NCBI GenBank assembly: GCA_037176885.1
Contig: JAWWNJ010000057.1
Span: 372,001 to 436,000 of the forward strand
Direction of reading: 5' to 3'
DNA from: Favolaschia claudopus
Taxonomy: Eukaryota; Basidiomycota; Agaricomycetes; Agaricales; Mycenaceae
DNA length: 64,000 bases
The notes under the pieces were generated by a model. The model was not told where the DNA came from and did no database searches. It saw only the letters and a program-made list of their open reading frames with translations. This document shows, one piece after another, positions 46,331-57,640 of this stretch. The position numbers were made by a program, and so were the translations under genes. Position 1 is the first letter of the stretch. Each line of letters begins with the position of its first letter.

Positions 46331-47793
46331 ATGTTCGGTGAATCAGACTCGGAAAGCCCTCGAGTCCCCAGCCCTTGGGATACAATCATCTCGACCCCTC
46401 CATCGCCCTCACCCAGCCCCCTTGCGGTTGCAGCTATCCCCAAACTCGTCCCCGAGCAAGACGACGGCAATGTTGAATACAAGCTTCAACTTCTTTCGCC
46501 TTCTCCAGCGCGTTTCGCGCGTCTAGTAACCCAAATGAAATGGCGGCTGCTCGAAGGCGGTGGACAGGCGTACTACGAGCTTGGTGTGGCCGACTCGGGT
46601 ATGCTTGTAGGTCTTCCACGCGCAGAGTTGGAGCAGAGTCTCCAAACACTCGATGCTATGGCGGGTAAGTGCAATTCTGACCTTTCAGCGCTCGTTGATC
46701 AATGTATCGTGAAGGCGAAATCGGCGCAAGCGTAATCGTTGTCAAAGAAATCGAAGTCCCTGCCGCCATGGCAGACCTCGTCGCCACTCAAGCCGACACT
46801 TGGAACGGAAAGCGCACCCGACGGCGGCAGGCTATAACTCTGGAGTCGATGGACGACTCAACCTCTACCTCCGCCACCGAGACCGAGACCGAGCCCTCTA
46901 CAACAGAAACCGAAGACGACGGCGACGACCTCTCCTCCACCGTCCTCCTTGAGCCCCGAGGCGAGGTCTTCCCCATGGATGACCTGGACCCTGCCGACGC
47001 CAACAACCCGCAGTTCTCCATCGACCTCGAAATCGCCTCCGTCTACAAACCCCGCCCCACGCGTCCCCCCTCCTCCTCATCCACCCACGTTCCTCTCCCA
47101 CCAAAAACAAAGACCAACAAACGCGGCACAAAGACCAAAAAAGGGAAGCACCTCCCCGACTCGCTGTCTTCGTCCGCGTCTGTGACAGGAGAGCAAGGAC
47201 AGCCGAGCAAGGCGCACAACCGTCGCCAAGCGCGCGATCGGAGGAGGGAGGATAGGCGGCAGGCCTTGCTCAAGTATGCGGTTTCGGGGATTGAGGCTGA
47301 GTCGAATGCAGACAAAGACAAAGACCGAGCGGCGTGCGTACCACCAGACGCCGCCGACAGTGACGCGCTTGTCTCGGGGTTGGAAGCACTGCACGTCTCG
47401 GTGGAGGTGGAGCCAGTGCCTGTCGTGGTAGCGGAATCGGTGATCCCTGCGCTCGAGTTGGACGCTGCCGACGAGGAGGGAAAGAAGGGAGAGAATGTGG
47501 ATGTGGAAGTTGAAGATGATGACGACGACGACGTATTCCCCTCCCCTCTCACTGCGACGCCTCTCCCGTTCACCGCGTTCGCGTCGCAGTTGACTGTACC
47601 CGTCGCCATTTCCGTGCACAGTGCCGGCAACCTCGCCTCCTCTTCCGTCATCGCGCAAGGTACTACGGATCGCGCAGACAAGAACGACCTCCCGCTCCCA
47701 CGACTCATCGTTGAAGTGCTCGTGGTGCGCAAGATGTCGCTCGAGGAGGCGTTTCTCGATTTTGGGTTTGGTGGGTTTTCGGTGGGTGATTGA
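46331..47793 (+). CDS. Protein with the GTPBP1/GTPBP2-type N-terminal region but no GTPase domain
   Basis: Two exons, 46331-46664 and 46715-47793, give 470 residues. Residues about 38-135 (DDGNVEYKLQLL, RFARLVTQMKWRLLEGG, YYELGVADSGMLVGL, SLQTLDAMAGEIGASVIVV) closely resemble the segment preceding the GTPase domain in GTPBP1/2. The final 35 residues (LPRLIVEVLVVRKMSLEEAF) resemble the last strand of that region. The protein then stops, just where the P-loop should begin. Between them lies an acidic and Lys/Arg-rich low-complexity insert of about 250 residues. No G1-G5 motif exists in the gene or in the downstream 580 bp. Whether this is a natural lineage-specific form or a truncated gene is open. 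Confidence 0.75.
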
Positions 47794-48377
47794 GGGAGGG
47801 AGGAGGTTGGCGTTCGTTTGAGTTTGCTCCGGTGTGTCGCGAGGGGGTCGAGGGGGTTGGCGGTTGGCGGCTGGCGGCTGTTGTAGACGGTGTGTCCACC
47901 AAGCATATGTACGGGCCGGGGAAGTTAAGGCCGTCTGTGAAGGTATCTTTTGTTATGATTTTCTCTTTTATTCGGTATTCAGTATTCGAATAGACCCAAT
48001 ATATACGGCTGTAATTATTTACTGTATGTACTCTAGATTGTCTGTACAGTTTCCGTCGTAACAATGTAACCAATGCGTCTTGAGCTCGGTCAACGAAATA
48101 CAGTAGCAATGCCAAAGCGGCAGGCTGACAGAAAGAAGGGTTAGAACAGAATACGTCTATCTTGATACACCGATTACAACTTTTCAAGAGTGCTGGCGTG
48201 TTGAGTATGTAGTTGTAGTACAAATGTCCCGTAAATCGTAACGAAAAAAAAGACAGCGAAACATAAAGAGGTAAGAAACGAGATAATTAACAACGAAAGA
48301 GAGGAGGAAGGAAGCAGGTATACTATGCAGGAGGTATGAACTGTATGATAACTATGTAGATGAGGATCACCGTGGAC
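47794..48377. other. Convergent 3' intergenic region
   Basis: 3' UTR space of the GTPBP-like gene (+) and the Munc13-like gene (-). G-rich just after the first stop, then A/T-rich. No GTPase-like coding sequence in any frame. Confidence 0.45.
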
Positions 48378-51300
48378 CTACGAGCCGTAGGGCGAAGGAA
48401 GTGGCGGTATCGCAGGCGTGGGTTTGTTACTCATACTCATATTATTCCCCGGCCGCTTCAACTTGCGCTGCTCGAGCTCCTTCGCGCGCTTCTCGTGCTC
48501 GGCTTGCATCGCAGTCAGGATTTGTAGTTGTTGGGCGATGAAGTCGGAGGTCCCGGGTCTGGAAAGAGAAATCAATCAATCATTCATTTCGCCGTGCAGC
48601 GAAAGAGAAACGGAGAAACCCACCTCATCCTCAATATCCGCATAATCGTCTCCCCATTCGACACCTCCTTCTCCTCCCGCTTCTCCTTCTTGCGCTCCTT
48701 GATCGTCCCTAGGTTCCGCTGCTGATACACACTCTTTGCGCGCTTCTTCATCGTTGGGGCCGAACGCAAACTCTGTTGCATCATGCGCACACATTCCTCC
48801 ATCAGTGCGTCGCTGGCGTATACGACATCAGAAACCAATGGTGTAATGGATGAAATGAGGAGCTCACGTATGCCAATCATAGTACAACCGAATCGAAACG
48901 ACGTCTCGGTATTTCTGATTTTGTATCACCTCCTGCGGGACCGGACCTTCCCCGCCAGCGTAGAAATAATCCTTCAAGAACTGGTCAAAACGGTCAGTCT
49001 GAGATAACGCATGACAGCAAGAATATCACCTTCAGCCACTTGAAGACAACATCCACCTCCTTGTCGCTCAACGGCTTCATATCACTCGAAACATCACTCA
49101 ACGGCGGAACCAACAACCCTTCTATGATATTGAGAATCTCCTTCCACACCCTCGACATCACCATCTCCTTCGCCGTATCGCTGAGGTAGGTGTTGAGCGT
49201 CTGGAGATTCGCGTCAAAGTAGTCGAATAGCGGTAAGATAGCCTGCTCGATTTCGACGTCTGTCAGCTCGTCTGGTCGATTTCGTGGCTTTTCGGCGCTG
49301 GGTAGAGGTATTTGTACTTCATTGGAGGAGTTACCGAGGGCGGAGCCCCAGAGTGCGGTGACGTTGCTGATGGCTTTGTTGTAATCCAGGCCAGTGCCAC
49401 CTCCCTTCAGCAGCGTCTTGAGCACGCCTCGGGAAAGACATTGTTGTATGAAAGGCGACATCTATCGTTCATTCAGTTAGATACAACAGCAGACCAAGGA
49501 GATTTGTAGACATACCTTGTCAATGAAGATGCGAAGCATGTCAGCTTCCGCTCTCTTTAGCGAACGGAAACCTCGGCCAAAGTAGAACTGAATATCGTCC
49601 TTTTCGCCCTCCATGCTGATCCGCACCAGCACCCGTCCTTGCGAGTCCAGATCCATCCACAAATCATGGGTTAGGAAGTCACCGAACCGCTTCGGATCCA
49701 AGCACAGGTAGGCTCGCCCAACAGTGTCGTGCTTCCCGACTAATGCCCGGTCCCGAACGCTGACCATGAGCCACAGTGCCTTGTCGACGGAGATATCGAA
49801 GGTCTCGTCCCCTGCGTGATAGGATTGTTGAGCGAGCGTTGGAATCAGGGAAAGACAAGTCACTCACACCGAGGATTCAATGTCTCGTATATTGTCCGTG
49901 TCTTCGCGAGCCGCACACCCTCCTCATTACTGAGCGTTATGAACGTATCGAGCTTGGAAGATGGACTGCCATCCAAAGGAACCAGTCCCTCCGCGATGAC
50001 AATCTTGACCGAGAACAAAAACTTCTCCTGCTCCGTCTTGCTCGGCACAGGAGGCATGCTCTTCAACACCTCTGCAATCTTATCCGCTTGCATCTGGTTA
50101 TACATGTTATCCAGGAGCTTCCGCGCGGCCTCGACGTTGTTGAGCTTGACGCATGATTCGGGGAGGAAATTGAACGGTTCGACTTTCTTCTCGCCTGCGA
50201 CAGCCAACTGTCGGGCTTTTTCTAGCCACGCGGAGGACTTTTGCGGTTGTAGGTAGTCGGTAGGTCGGGGGAACATCTCTGTCAAGAAAAGCCCTTCGAC
50301 GTTACGGCAATATTGTTCGATGGCTTTCGAAATGGTCTACACGAACTCGATTACAAATTGGAACGCGCGACGGAGAGAACAAGTACCTTTGCTAGTGCGG
50401 TGAAGAATCGGGCTTCTTGATAATCGTCATCCCATTCCAGATCCTGTAAGAAGTCGATGGGACTTCTCAGGGAATCGAACAAATCGACAATTGAAGAGCT
50501 GTGGCCCTCTGGACCTTCTGCTTGAAACTATGAAATTGGTGAGTGAACATCCAGCCCCGATCAGAGTAACCTACTTTATCCGCAGCGATCGCCTGTGTGA
50601 ACATTTAATACGAGATAGAGAGTTCACAGTCTGCGAAACTTACCGCCTCGACCCACTGCCCCGTTTTATTGTCGGTATTCATCAACCATTGCCGCACATA
50701 TGGCTCAAAGAATCCGTGGATGTCGAAGTCAATTTGCCCTCTGTAAAAACGTGAGTGGAAACAAGGCATGAAAACTGGCGACCCTTACTGCGGACAGAAC
50801 GCATTGAACATCCCGATCAGCGTCTTCGTTCGTCGATATAGCGCAAAGATATCTTGGATCGGTACGTCTGGTGTTGGACCATTCATAGACGACTCAAATA
50901 GCCGTTTCTGTGACCCCTGCACCTCGCGTATCAATTGCGGGATGGTGACCTCCACAGTGAGCGAGACAAGATCCAGTTGGCTGCATACTTTGCTGGTGAG
51001 CTCCGTGCCAGACAACTAGAAGGAACGTCAAAACTGACCCAAGTATCGGTTCGGGGAACCGTTTGTCCAGCAGTTTCGCCGCCTTCTCCAGCTCATCTGT
51101 CATAAGCAGTAAAGGTAGGGCACGGTTGACACCCGGCGCCGACTGAAGCTCTTGTAGCTTCAGTGAGTACCACCGCACAGCGACCTGCCGGACTTGTGCT
51201 TGCACATCCGCCAGCCGTGCATTGATGTCTTGATCAAATCCAAACCGTTCCAGCAGTCCGCTATCGCGTATATGCTCGAGTACGGAGAGAAGCGGCTCGA

Positions 51301-53203
51301 TTTCTGCGGGCTTGAGGTTCGGTATGCTGTCCATAGCATGATACAGGTTGGAGAGGAAGGTATTGAAAAGTCCGCCATACACGGACGAAAGGTATTCACA
51401 CTATGGAATAATCGTAAGTACGACTCGTATGGTACAAACCGAAAAGCGCAGGAAATACGCACGTCTTGCGCTGGCCAATGTTCCAACTCCATGTCTGTCA
51501 TGACCTTGGAAATGTGAGCTAGTGCTTCGGGTATGCATTCCATCGGGATATCCTGGCGCTCGTAGAACTGCTTGACGATATCCAGGAAGCAGACAGCGCG
51601 ATACGGATGACCTATCCGCCACCGCAATGCACATTCATTAAGCAAGTCGATATGCGGAGCCGATAGAATCCCAAGAGAAACCTCGTCGTTGTCGTCAATC
51701 TCCGGACTGAGCATGATCTCGAGGTCAGCCAGCAGACAGTGCTCGAGAAGCCGCTTGTAGAATTTCTTAGGATTTGGAGGGATGTAGGTGAAGTTGTGTC
51801 CGGCGGAAATTTCATCGTCCTCCATTACATCCTCTTGCAAGGCCTCGCCATTACCGTCCAGACCCGCTGCGGCGTAAAATGACCGTCGGCTCCCTATAGA
51901 GGTCGCGCGTTGTGGGGGTTCGTAGGCGGAGTATGAGGAAGTGGGTCGTCCGCCATATGCTGTTGCCGAGGCACTCTCTGCGGGGGTGGACTTGGCTAAT
52001 TCGGGGTTGAACTGCACCATCGCAACCACAAGTTGTTGCAAGGTTGACGCTTCTGTCGTCCGCCACTGGTGCCACGCGACATCACTCTCGAAGTCTTCTC
52101 GTCGACCAGGGAAAGGTACACCCGCGTTCAAATTTTTCAGACATGTCTTATGACAGTGTAAGAGAGATCCGCGATTAAGATTTTGCAACGAGACACACCT
52201 TCAGATCGATCAAGGCGGCTTTCTCTGTGCAAACGCCCTTCAGACTATCAATCTCTTTCTGCGCCTCAGATTCTGGAATCCGGAACAGCGCAGCGACTAC
52301 GCGCACAAGGTCCATATCGCTGACGTTCCCGCTCACTGTCGGCACAGAGACCCAAGAATCGCGATCCCGAGATGTCGACGCCGAGTCGTACCCGGAGTCA
52401 CTGGAACTTTGTGCCGGGGCTAGTTTCGCTGTGTATGTATCCAATCTGCTGAGAAGCTCCGGGGAGACGTGGTTGACTGAGCGGAGACATTCACGAAGCA
52501 TCTTGACGAATACTGCGATCTGGTTGTTGAGCTCAAGCTTCCAGCCATCTCCCGCTAACGTCGGCTCTTTCTTGAGGACTGTCGTAGCATGCGTCGCAAA
52601 CATAAGGATAAGCTCTTCAATCTTGCGATTCTCCTTCATCTGACGTTTGAAGCTGTCTACCATGAACTGGCCGTAGAATTTGGCCATAGTTCGGCGTACG
52701 AATTGGTCCGAATACCTAGTTCGCGACGATATAAGGCGAGTGTACCAGAATTCAGAAGACAGTACACGCACGCTGGGTCCTTTCCCATCGCTATATTCTG
52801 CAGCTTCTGTTCTAAAACCTTCAAGAGCTTCTCGGGGAACTTGACGCTTTTGGGACCATCGCGGACATCCTTGAAGATATCTCCGATAGAGAAGTTGGAG
52901 AGTGCTGATAAGCGCGAGTGCTCTCGCTCCCGCAAATCCGAAGGCACGTTGGCGGGGGCCGTCACGGTCTCGGTAGGCTTCGGCATCATAAGATAGCTGA
53001 GAAAGCTGGTGGACAGTCAAGGCCGTATCGTGACACTGTACTGGCGAGCTTACGAGACACGGAGGGTATAGCTGTACGGCTCTCAGACATTCGAATAGCA
53101 CACAAAGAACGGAAGTAGCTCACTTGAAGAGTTCATCGTCGTTAACGTACTTGGAGACCCGATTCTCAGCGGATGCTGTACTTTGGTAGCTTCGCCGCGA
53201 CAT
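48378..53203 (-). CDS. Munc13-like protein with MUN region and C2 domain
   Basis: A long multi-exon gene (about 15 exons). It starts MSRRSYQSTASAENRVSKYV; splicing gives DDELFNYTLRVSYLMMPKP, then NFSIGDIFKDVRDGPKSVKF, FYGQFMVDSFKRQMKENRKI, LLEHCLLADLEIMLSPEIDD, CALRWRIGHPYRAVCFLDIV, TFLSNLYHAMDSIPNLKPAE, a C2-like domain with ETFDISVDKALWLMVSVRDR, VGRAYLCLDPKRFGD and VLVRISMEGEKDDIQFYFGR, then a second homology segment (ILPLFDYFDANLQTLNTYLS) and a coiled C-terminus ending LPSPYGS. The order MHD1-C2-MHD2 matches fungal Munc13 homologues such as S. pombe Ync13 and Git1, which act in vesicle fusion and cell-wall delivery at septation, or in cAMP signalling. Which one is orthologous is not decided. 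Confidence 0.85.
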
Positions 53204-53521
53204 GGGCGGCGGCAAATAGACGAGACCAGAGCAGAGGAAGGTGGGTGATTATGAGTAGCGCAGTAGAGGCTGTCCAATAACCGGCAAAACCGACAAAGGT
53301 AAGTATATCGTCCGATTGGGAAACAGGCAAGAGCTGATGCCAAATAAAGCTGCGAAAATAGAACCAAGCACACTACCGCCGGAGTCCGAAAAAGGCAATT
53401 TTCAGTGTCGTAAGTTCGAAAGTGGGGCACCAAGCTCAGTTGGAGAACAAAGTCTAGAGTGAAGGGCTATATGCAATACATGTAATTTTAGGTAGTTGGA
53501 CGGCGTTCATATGCTCAGGGT
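53204..53521. other. Intergenic region
   Basis: Upstream region of the Munc13-like gene and 3' flank of the Pro/Ser-rich gene. No gene. Confidence 0.4.
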
Positions 53522-55850
53522 TCACCGGCTTTCATAGCTGCCAAAGTGGTATCCACGGGGGTAAGACCCGGGTTGACATCTAGCCAGGAATAAGATATAA
53601 CAGGTCACAGCAAGTATAGATACGAGACATACCCTGTTGGCTGATTCACCCATGGTTCATAATGGCCATGTGGTGCCGTGGACGATGACGGCGCGCCGTG
53701 AACATAAGAGCTAGGTCAGAGATCAATCACATTAAATTGAGGTAAGTGTGTAGGAGCTCACTTCGAAGACCCACTAGCAAGTTCACGCGGATAAGATCGA
53801 ATATTTTGTTGGAAAGCACGAAACGAGTCACTGCGGTAAGTGAGAGTCAAAAGATAAGAAAAACACGGTTTGTGACAAGGTGAATAGAAGCTTACACAGA
53901 CGAGGATGCAACGGGCGCAGAAGTAGGAACAGCTGAATATGGCCTCGAGGTCATCGGCAAGGCGCTAGGTAGGCTGTCAACTCCATGAACAATGCCAAAA
54001 TCAGGGATCATAGCTTACGGATACCGATATTCAGGAGCGTTAACAGGAGCTGCTTGGGTTGGTGTACTGTTAAGCCCTTCATAAGCGTCGAACTGACGAA
54101 AAAGAGGTACGCAACTTACTGAAACTCAGAGTCATTTTCGAATGCAAAAATACCGCTATCAGGTCTGTACTTTTGTACACTATCAATGCTGTTTAGAACC
54201 ATGGAGAACAAACAACGTTGAGCCATTACCAGCTTTTGACTTTTCGCCCTTGTCCCACGCTCCCAAAAGGGAAATTTGCGTGCATTATTTGCTCCTCTGT
54301 CAAACCAACGAGCCAGCTCGCCTTCACCTGCCGTCACTACACTTCCTATCCTCTCCCTCTACCACTGAACCCTCCAGCGCATCGTTCTCGAATTCATGGG
54401 TACCGGCGCCGTCGTCGCTGGCCGGACGACTCGGACCCTTCTATACCACCGATATCGCCGCCTTCCACCAATGTTCGATACGACAGGATGCCATCCACGC
54501 CGACTCGAAGGGCTGTGTTGTGCGCCGCTGTGGCGGCGCTGCTTACAGGGTTGGAGTCTTGCAGACTAAGCTCGAGGGAGCAGGTGCTTTTGCAATGAAT
54601 TTCATTGCGGCAACGGTAAGCCTCCTGTTATTTTCTCCATATCATTGTATCCTACAACGCCGTCGGACCCTACATGCATTTGCCACTCATCCTCCACGCA
54701 CCATCCTTCGTCTACACTCACTACATTCTTTTCCCGGCCTGATCACTCCTGGGACTCTGCATTCCCACTGCCCCCCTCCGGGGCCGGGGCCGGGGCCCTC
54801 CCTGCCACTCTTATAGTCTGTCGAAACAAAGTCTTGCTAGTAAATTCCAAGCTCGTCAGCCTTGCCTGTATCTTCCTGTGTATAACTTATAAGTACTACA
54901 ATAAAGTACATTCACTTGTCCCTCAATTTACCCTTGATTCAATTTTATTTCAATGCTTCACTTTGTCAGCTCACTAAATTCAAAATTCTGTTGGAAAACA
55001 CTATTTTCTCGTGCACGAGTTCGACACAATGCTGGGTGGCATTCACACGAAGGAACAATGGCTCGTTTCTCTCAGACGAGCCAGCTCGCGAGTTGTGGCC
55101 ATAGAGTTAAACAAGGCACGCGAATTCCCTTTTCGGGAGCGTGAGACAAGGGCGAAAAGTCGGCAACTGCCATTACCTGGCCATAGACTGAGGGCTGCCG
55201 GAAATCGACGGGTGCACCGAAGGCCTGTGTAAAGATTGTGAATTGAAGTATTACAGAAAAAGGCTCATGCGACAGACGTGCACATAGGTATGGGGCGGCT
55301 GGACCTGGGGTCGTGGTGCATAGTCAGTTCAAGTCTTCCAAGAACGAAGCGCAAAGGAAATACCCTCGTTCGCGGGCTCGTCCTCGAGACTGGTGTAATC
55401 GGTCTTCCCTCAACTTTGCCGACTTGACCTGCGGAAATTGTTAACGTAGTGTGGGCCCCCATCCCATAACACAGGGGGACTTTGCAGAATTCGGACGCAC
55501 CTGGTAGCTTCTCCAGATGTCCTGTAGTTCTCCGTTTGCATTCTGCGCGACCTTGCTACTGAACCATGGATAAAATATGCGCTTGAGGTACGAATTTGAG
55601 GTATGGAACTGCTCTAAAAACCTAGAACAAATTCAAATCTGTCAGAAAGTTGTCCTCAAAATTTATCCAGAGGAGGGACAAACCGCTCGAGCATTTCAAT
55701 ATATTGTGCTTGTAGGACAGGATCCGCTTCGGATTTTCTGATGTCTTTGAGATAGACCCTAACTGTGTCTTTGACCTTTTCGAAGTCGGCATTATTCAGA
55801 GTAGTCTAGCATTAACATTCAATATACAGAAGGGACAGAAGAAAAAAGCG
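53522..55850 (-). CDS. Pro/Ser-rich protein with phase-2 exon array; 5' end unresolved
   Basis: Spliced exons read TTLNNADFEKVKDTVRVYLK, then YIEMLERFLEQFHTSNSYLK, then IFYPWFSSKVAQNANGELQD, then VKSAKLREDRLHQSRGRARE, followed by short low-complexity exons (SSRPIPM; PSVHPSISGSPQSMA; VQKYRPDSGIFAFENDSEF; APVNAPEYRYP; ALPMTSRPYSAVPTSAPVA; RAFQQNIRSYPRELASGSS; YEPWVNQPTG) and a final exon ending YHFGSYESR. The first part is helical and charged, the second disordered. I do not recognise the family. The start may lie near 56000, where a frame reads HCQPSGANILPALKSEFPFT, but its junction could not be fixed. A 939-bp hAT-like element occupies the intron 54189-55176. Confidence 0.62.
54223..54230. 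repeat. Target-site duplication CCATTACC, left
   Basis: Eight bases identical to 55170-55177. The first seven are the shared core if the element is taken to start with CAG. Confidence 0.8.
54231..55169. mobile_element. 939-bp non-autonomous TIR element, hAT-like
   Basis: Imperfect TIRs of about 85 bp: both ends read inward through GACTTTTCGCCCTTGTC, a CACGCTCCC block, AAAAGGGAA, GCGTGC and later CGAGCCAGCTCG-like sequence. A 7-8 bp target-site duplication flanks it, and the right end begins CAG, as hAT elements do. The interior contains no transposase. It lies within an intron of the Pro/Ser-rich gene; removing it with one duplication copy restores a 41-nt intron. Confidence 0.82.
55170..55177. 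repeat. Target-site duplication CCATTACC, right
   Basis: On the minus strand this reads G-GTAATGG: the last base of the upstream exon plus the splice donor. The duplication therefore copied the donor site to both ends of the element. Confidence 0.8.
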
Positions 55851-56228
55851 AGTCCCACCATCTAAGACTCGGGTGCGGTGAACGGGAATTCGGACTTGAG
55901 TGCCGGTAGGATGTTCGCACCACTAGGCTGGCAGTGGCTTGGGGGGAAGTTTGGTGAAGGCGAGATGGCCGGCCGGCTTTATACTTGGAAGGGGTGCTGG
56001 TGGCCATAGATCTTTTTCCATTTCTGGCCACAAAGCAGGACGTATAAGGAAATGCCACCATCAAAGCAGTGGCAACGGATAAAGAGAAATGCTTTCTCAC
56101 GGGGTACGCACAATTGATTGACAGCTGAAAGACGCACAACAAGCGCCCATAAAGCCCCACATGCCCTTTAACTCGGATTGTTCGAGTGGCATTCCTCTGC
56201 ACTCTCCCTCACCGCGCCGGTCACAGAG

Positions 56229-57440
56229 ATGACATCCGTCAAGAAACACTACTACGAGCACGAGAAATTTTGGGTTGACATGCAACCTTTCCTTTTATCC
56301 CAAGGCTACTTGCTTCGACCACGTTACCAACCTAACTGGATTCCGACCCGCGTTGCCAAACCCAGTTTCTTTCCTCAAATATACGAAGATGAAAGAGCAA
56401 TATTCTATGTGAATTTTATAGCTCAACTTGAAACTCAAATTCAAGATCTCATAGGATCAAGTTATGGACGCCGCTCGTGCCTCTGACGGTAGAAAAGTGA
56501 TTCTGAAGCACATCGAATCTGATGGGAATGAAATGGACATAATCAAATTCCTTGATTCTCCGCCTGCACGCAAGGATCCTCGAAATCGGACAATACCAGT
56601 GCTGGACATAATTCCGATACCGGAGACCAGTTGGTCTTTTTTGGTTATGCCGTATTGTCGCGAATTCAACACTCCTCCTTTTCACTGCCGGAACGAATTT
56701 GTAGCAGCTATGGACCAGTTTCTAAACGTAGGGTTTCTATTTATCTTGTTTCTCTTTTTCTGATCTCTGAACAGGGTTTACAATTCATGCATGACCATAA
56801 CATCGCTCATTTGTGCGTGTAATCCGTCCTGGCATTCGAAAGATTGGAAGCTCACTCCTCCAATAGCGATATCGCTCCTCAAAATATGATGATGGATGAG
56901 TCTCGGGTGGTGCCTCGCGGATCGCATTTTGCTCGTCCTCGGACACACACAGGCTTCTCCGACCACATGTTCTACTGGAATGACCGTTGTGCTGTCAGTC
57001 CAGTTGACTGTTATTTTATCGACTTTGGTCTGTCGTGGTATTGTCCGGAAGGCAAAGACGCTTTGGTCTACGGCACTCTCCGAACATTCCGCACCATTCC
57101 CGAGCTTTCAGACGATGTACCGTATAATCCATTCCCTGTGGACATCTTCCAGCTCGGTCTCACCATCCACAAATTAATCGATGTATGTTCTCGATCCCTT
57201 TCCTATTCAAAATCTGAATGGTTCCAGACCTACCCTGACCTGGAAGACTTCCGTCCTGTCGCTGTATCAATGACAGTCACGAATCCGAAGGATCGACCGT
57301 CTGCCAACGACGCTCTCGCGCATTTTCGGCAAATCGCTGCTACCATGGAGCCGTCCAAGCTGAGTGAACAAATCTGGGAAAAGGATCTCGGACGATGGAA
57401 AAAGTTATCGCGCTTGATGTTCGGCGGTTGGTCAGGCTAG
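56229..57440 (+). CDS. Protein-kinase-fold protein of a mushroom-specific family
   Basis: Five exons, 56229-56408, 56455-56727, 56775-56812, 56867-57182, 57228-57440, give 339 residues. HEKFWVDMQPFLLSQGYLLR and PRYQPNW begin the protein. An N-lobe follows with VMDAARASDGRKVILKHI (lysine of the VxxK type), then LDIIPIPETSWSFLVMPYCR (hinge), the catalytic loop AHFDIAPQNMMMD spliced across an intron, YFIDFGLSWYC (DFG), and a helical lobe with FQLGLTIHKL. A sister family is common in Agaricomycetes. The HRD motif is HFD: the catalytic Asp and Asn remain, the Arg does not. Activity is therefore plausible but regulation by activation-loop phosphorylation is unlikely. No substrate known. Confidence 0.8.
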
Positions 57441-57640
57441 AGCTGGCCCAGTAATCGAGTCATTGCATTCTGTACATACCCATGATGATGCTTCGATTGT
57501 TGGATCAGATCTAAGCGTATATCCATAAGTAACGCTCCAATCAAGAAGTTTGCGGCTCGCATGTTTACGCGCCGAAAAGTCCATTCTGAGCCACATGTTA
57601 GGGTACAAGGGGTATTCAATTCGGTAGATTCGGTGAAACA

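Noticed and set aside
47043..47906. A 287-codon minus-strand frame opposite the GTPBP-like gene.
   Set aside because: Low-complexity shadow of the Glu/Asp/Ser-rich insert.
52175..53101. A continuous 308-codon frame starting MLFECLRAVQLYPP as the N-terminus of the Munc13-like gene.
   Set aside because: The family-like N-terminus (YTLRVSYLMMPKP, NFSIGDIFKDVRDG) is in another frame and is obtained by splicing; the early part of the long frame is a shadow.
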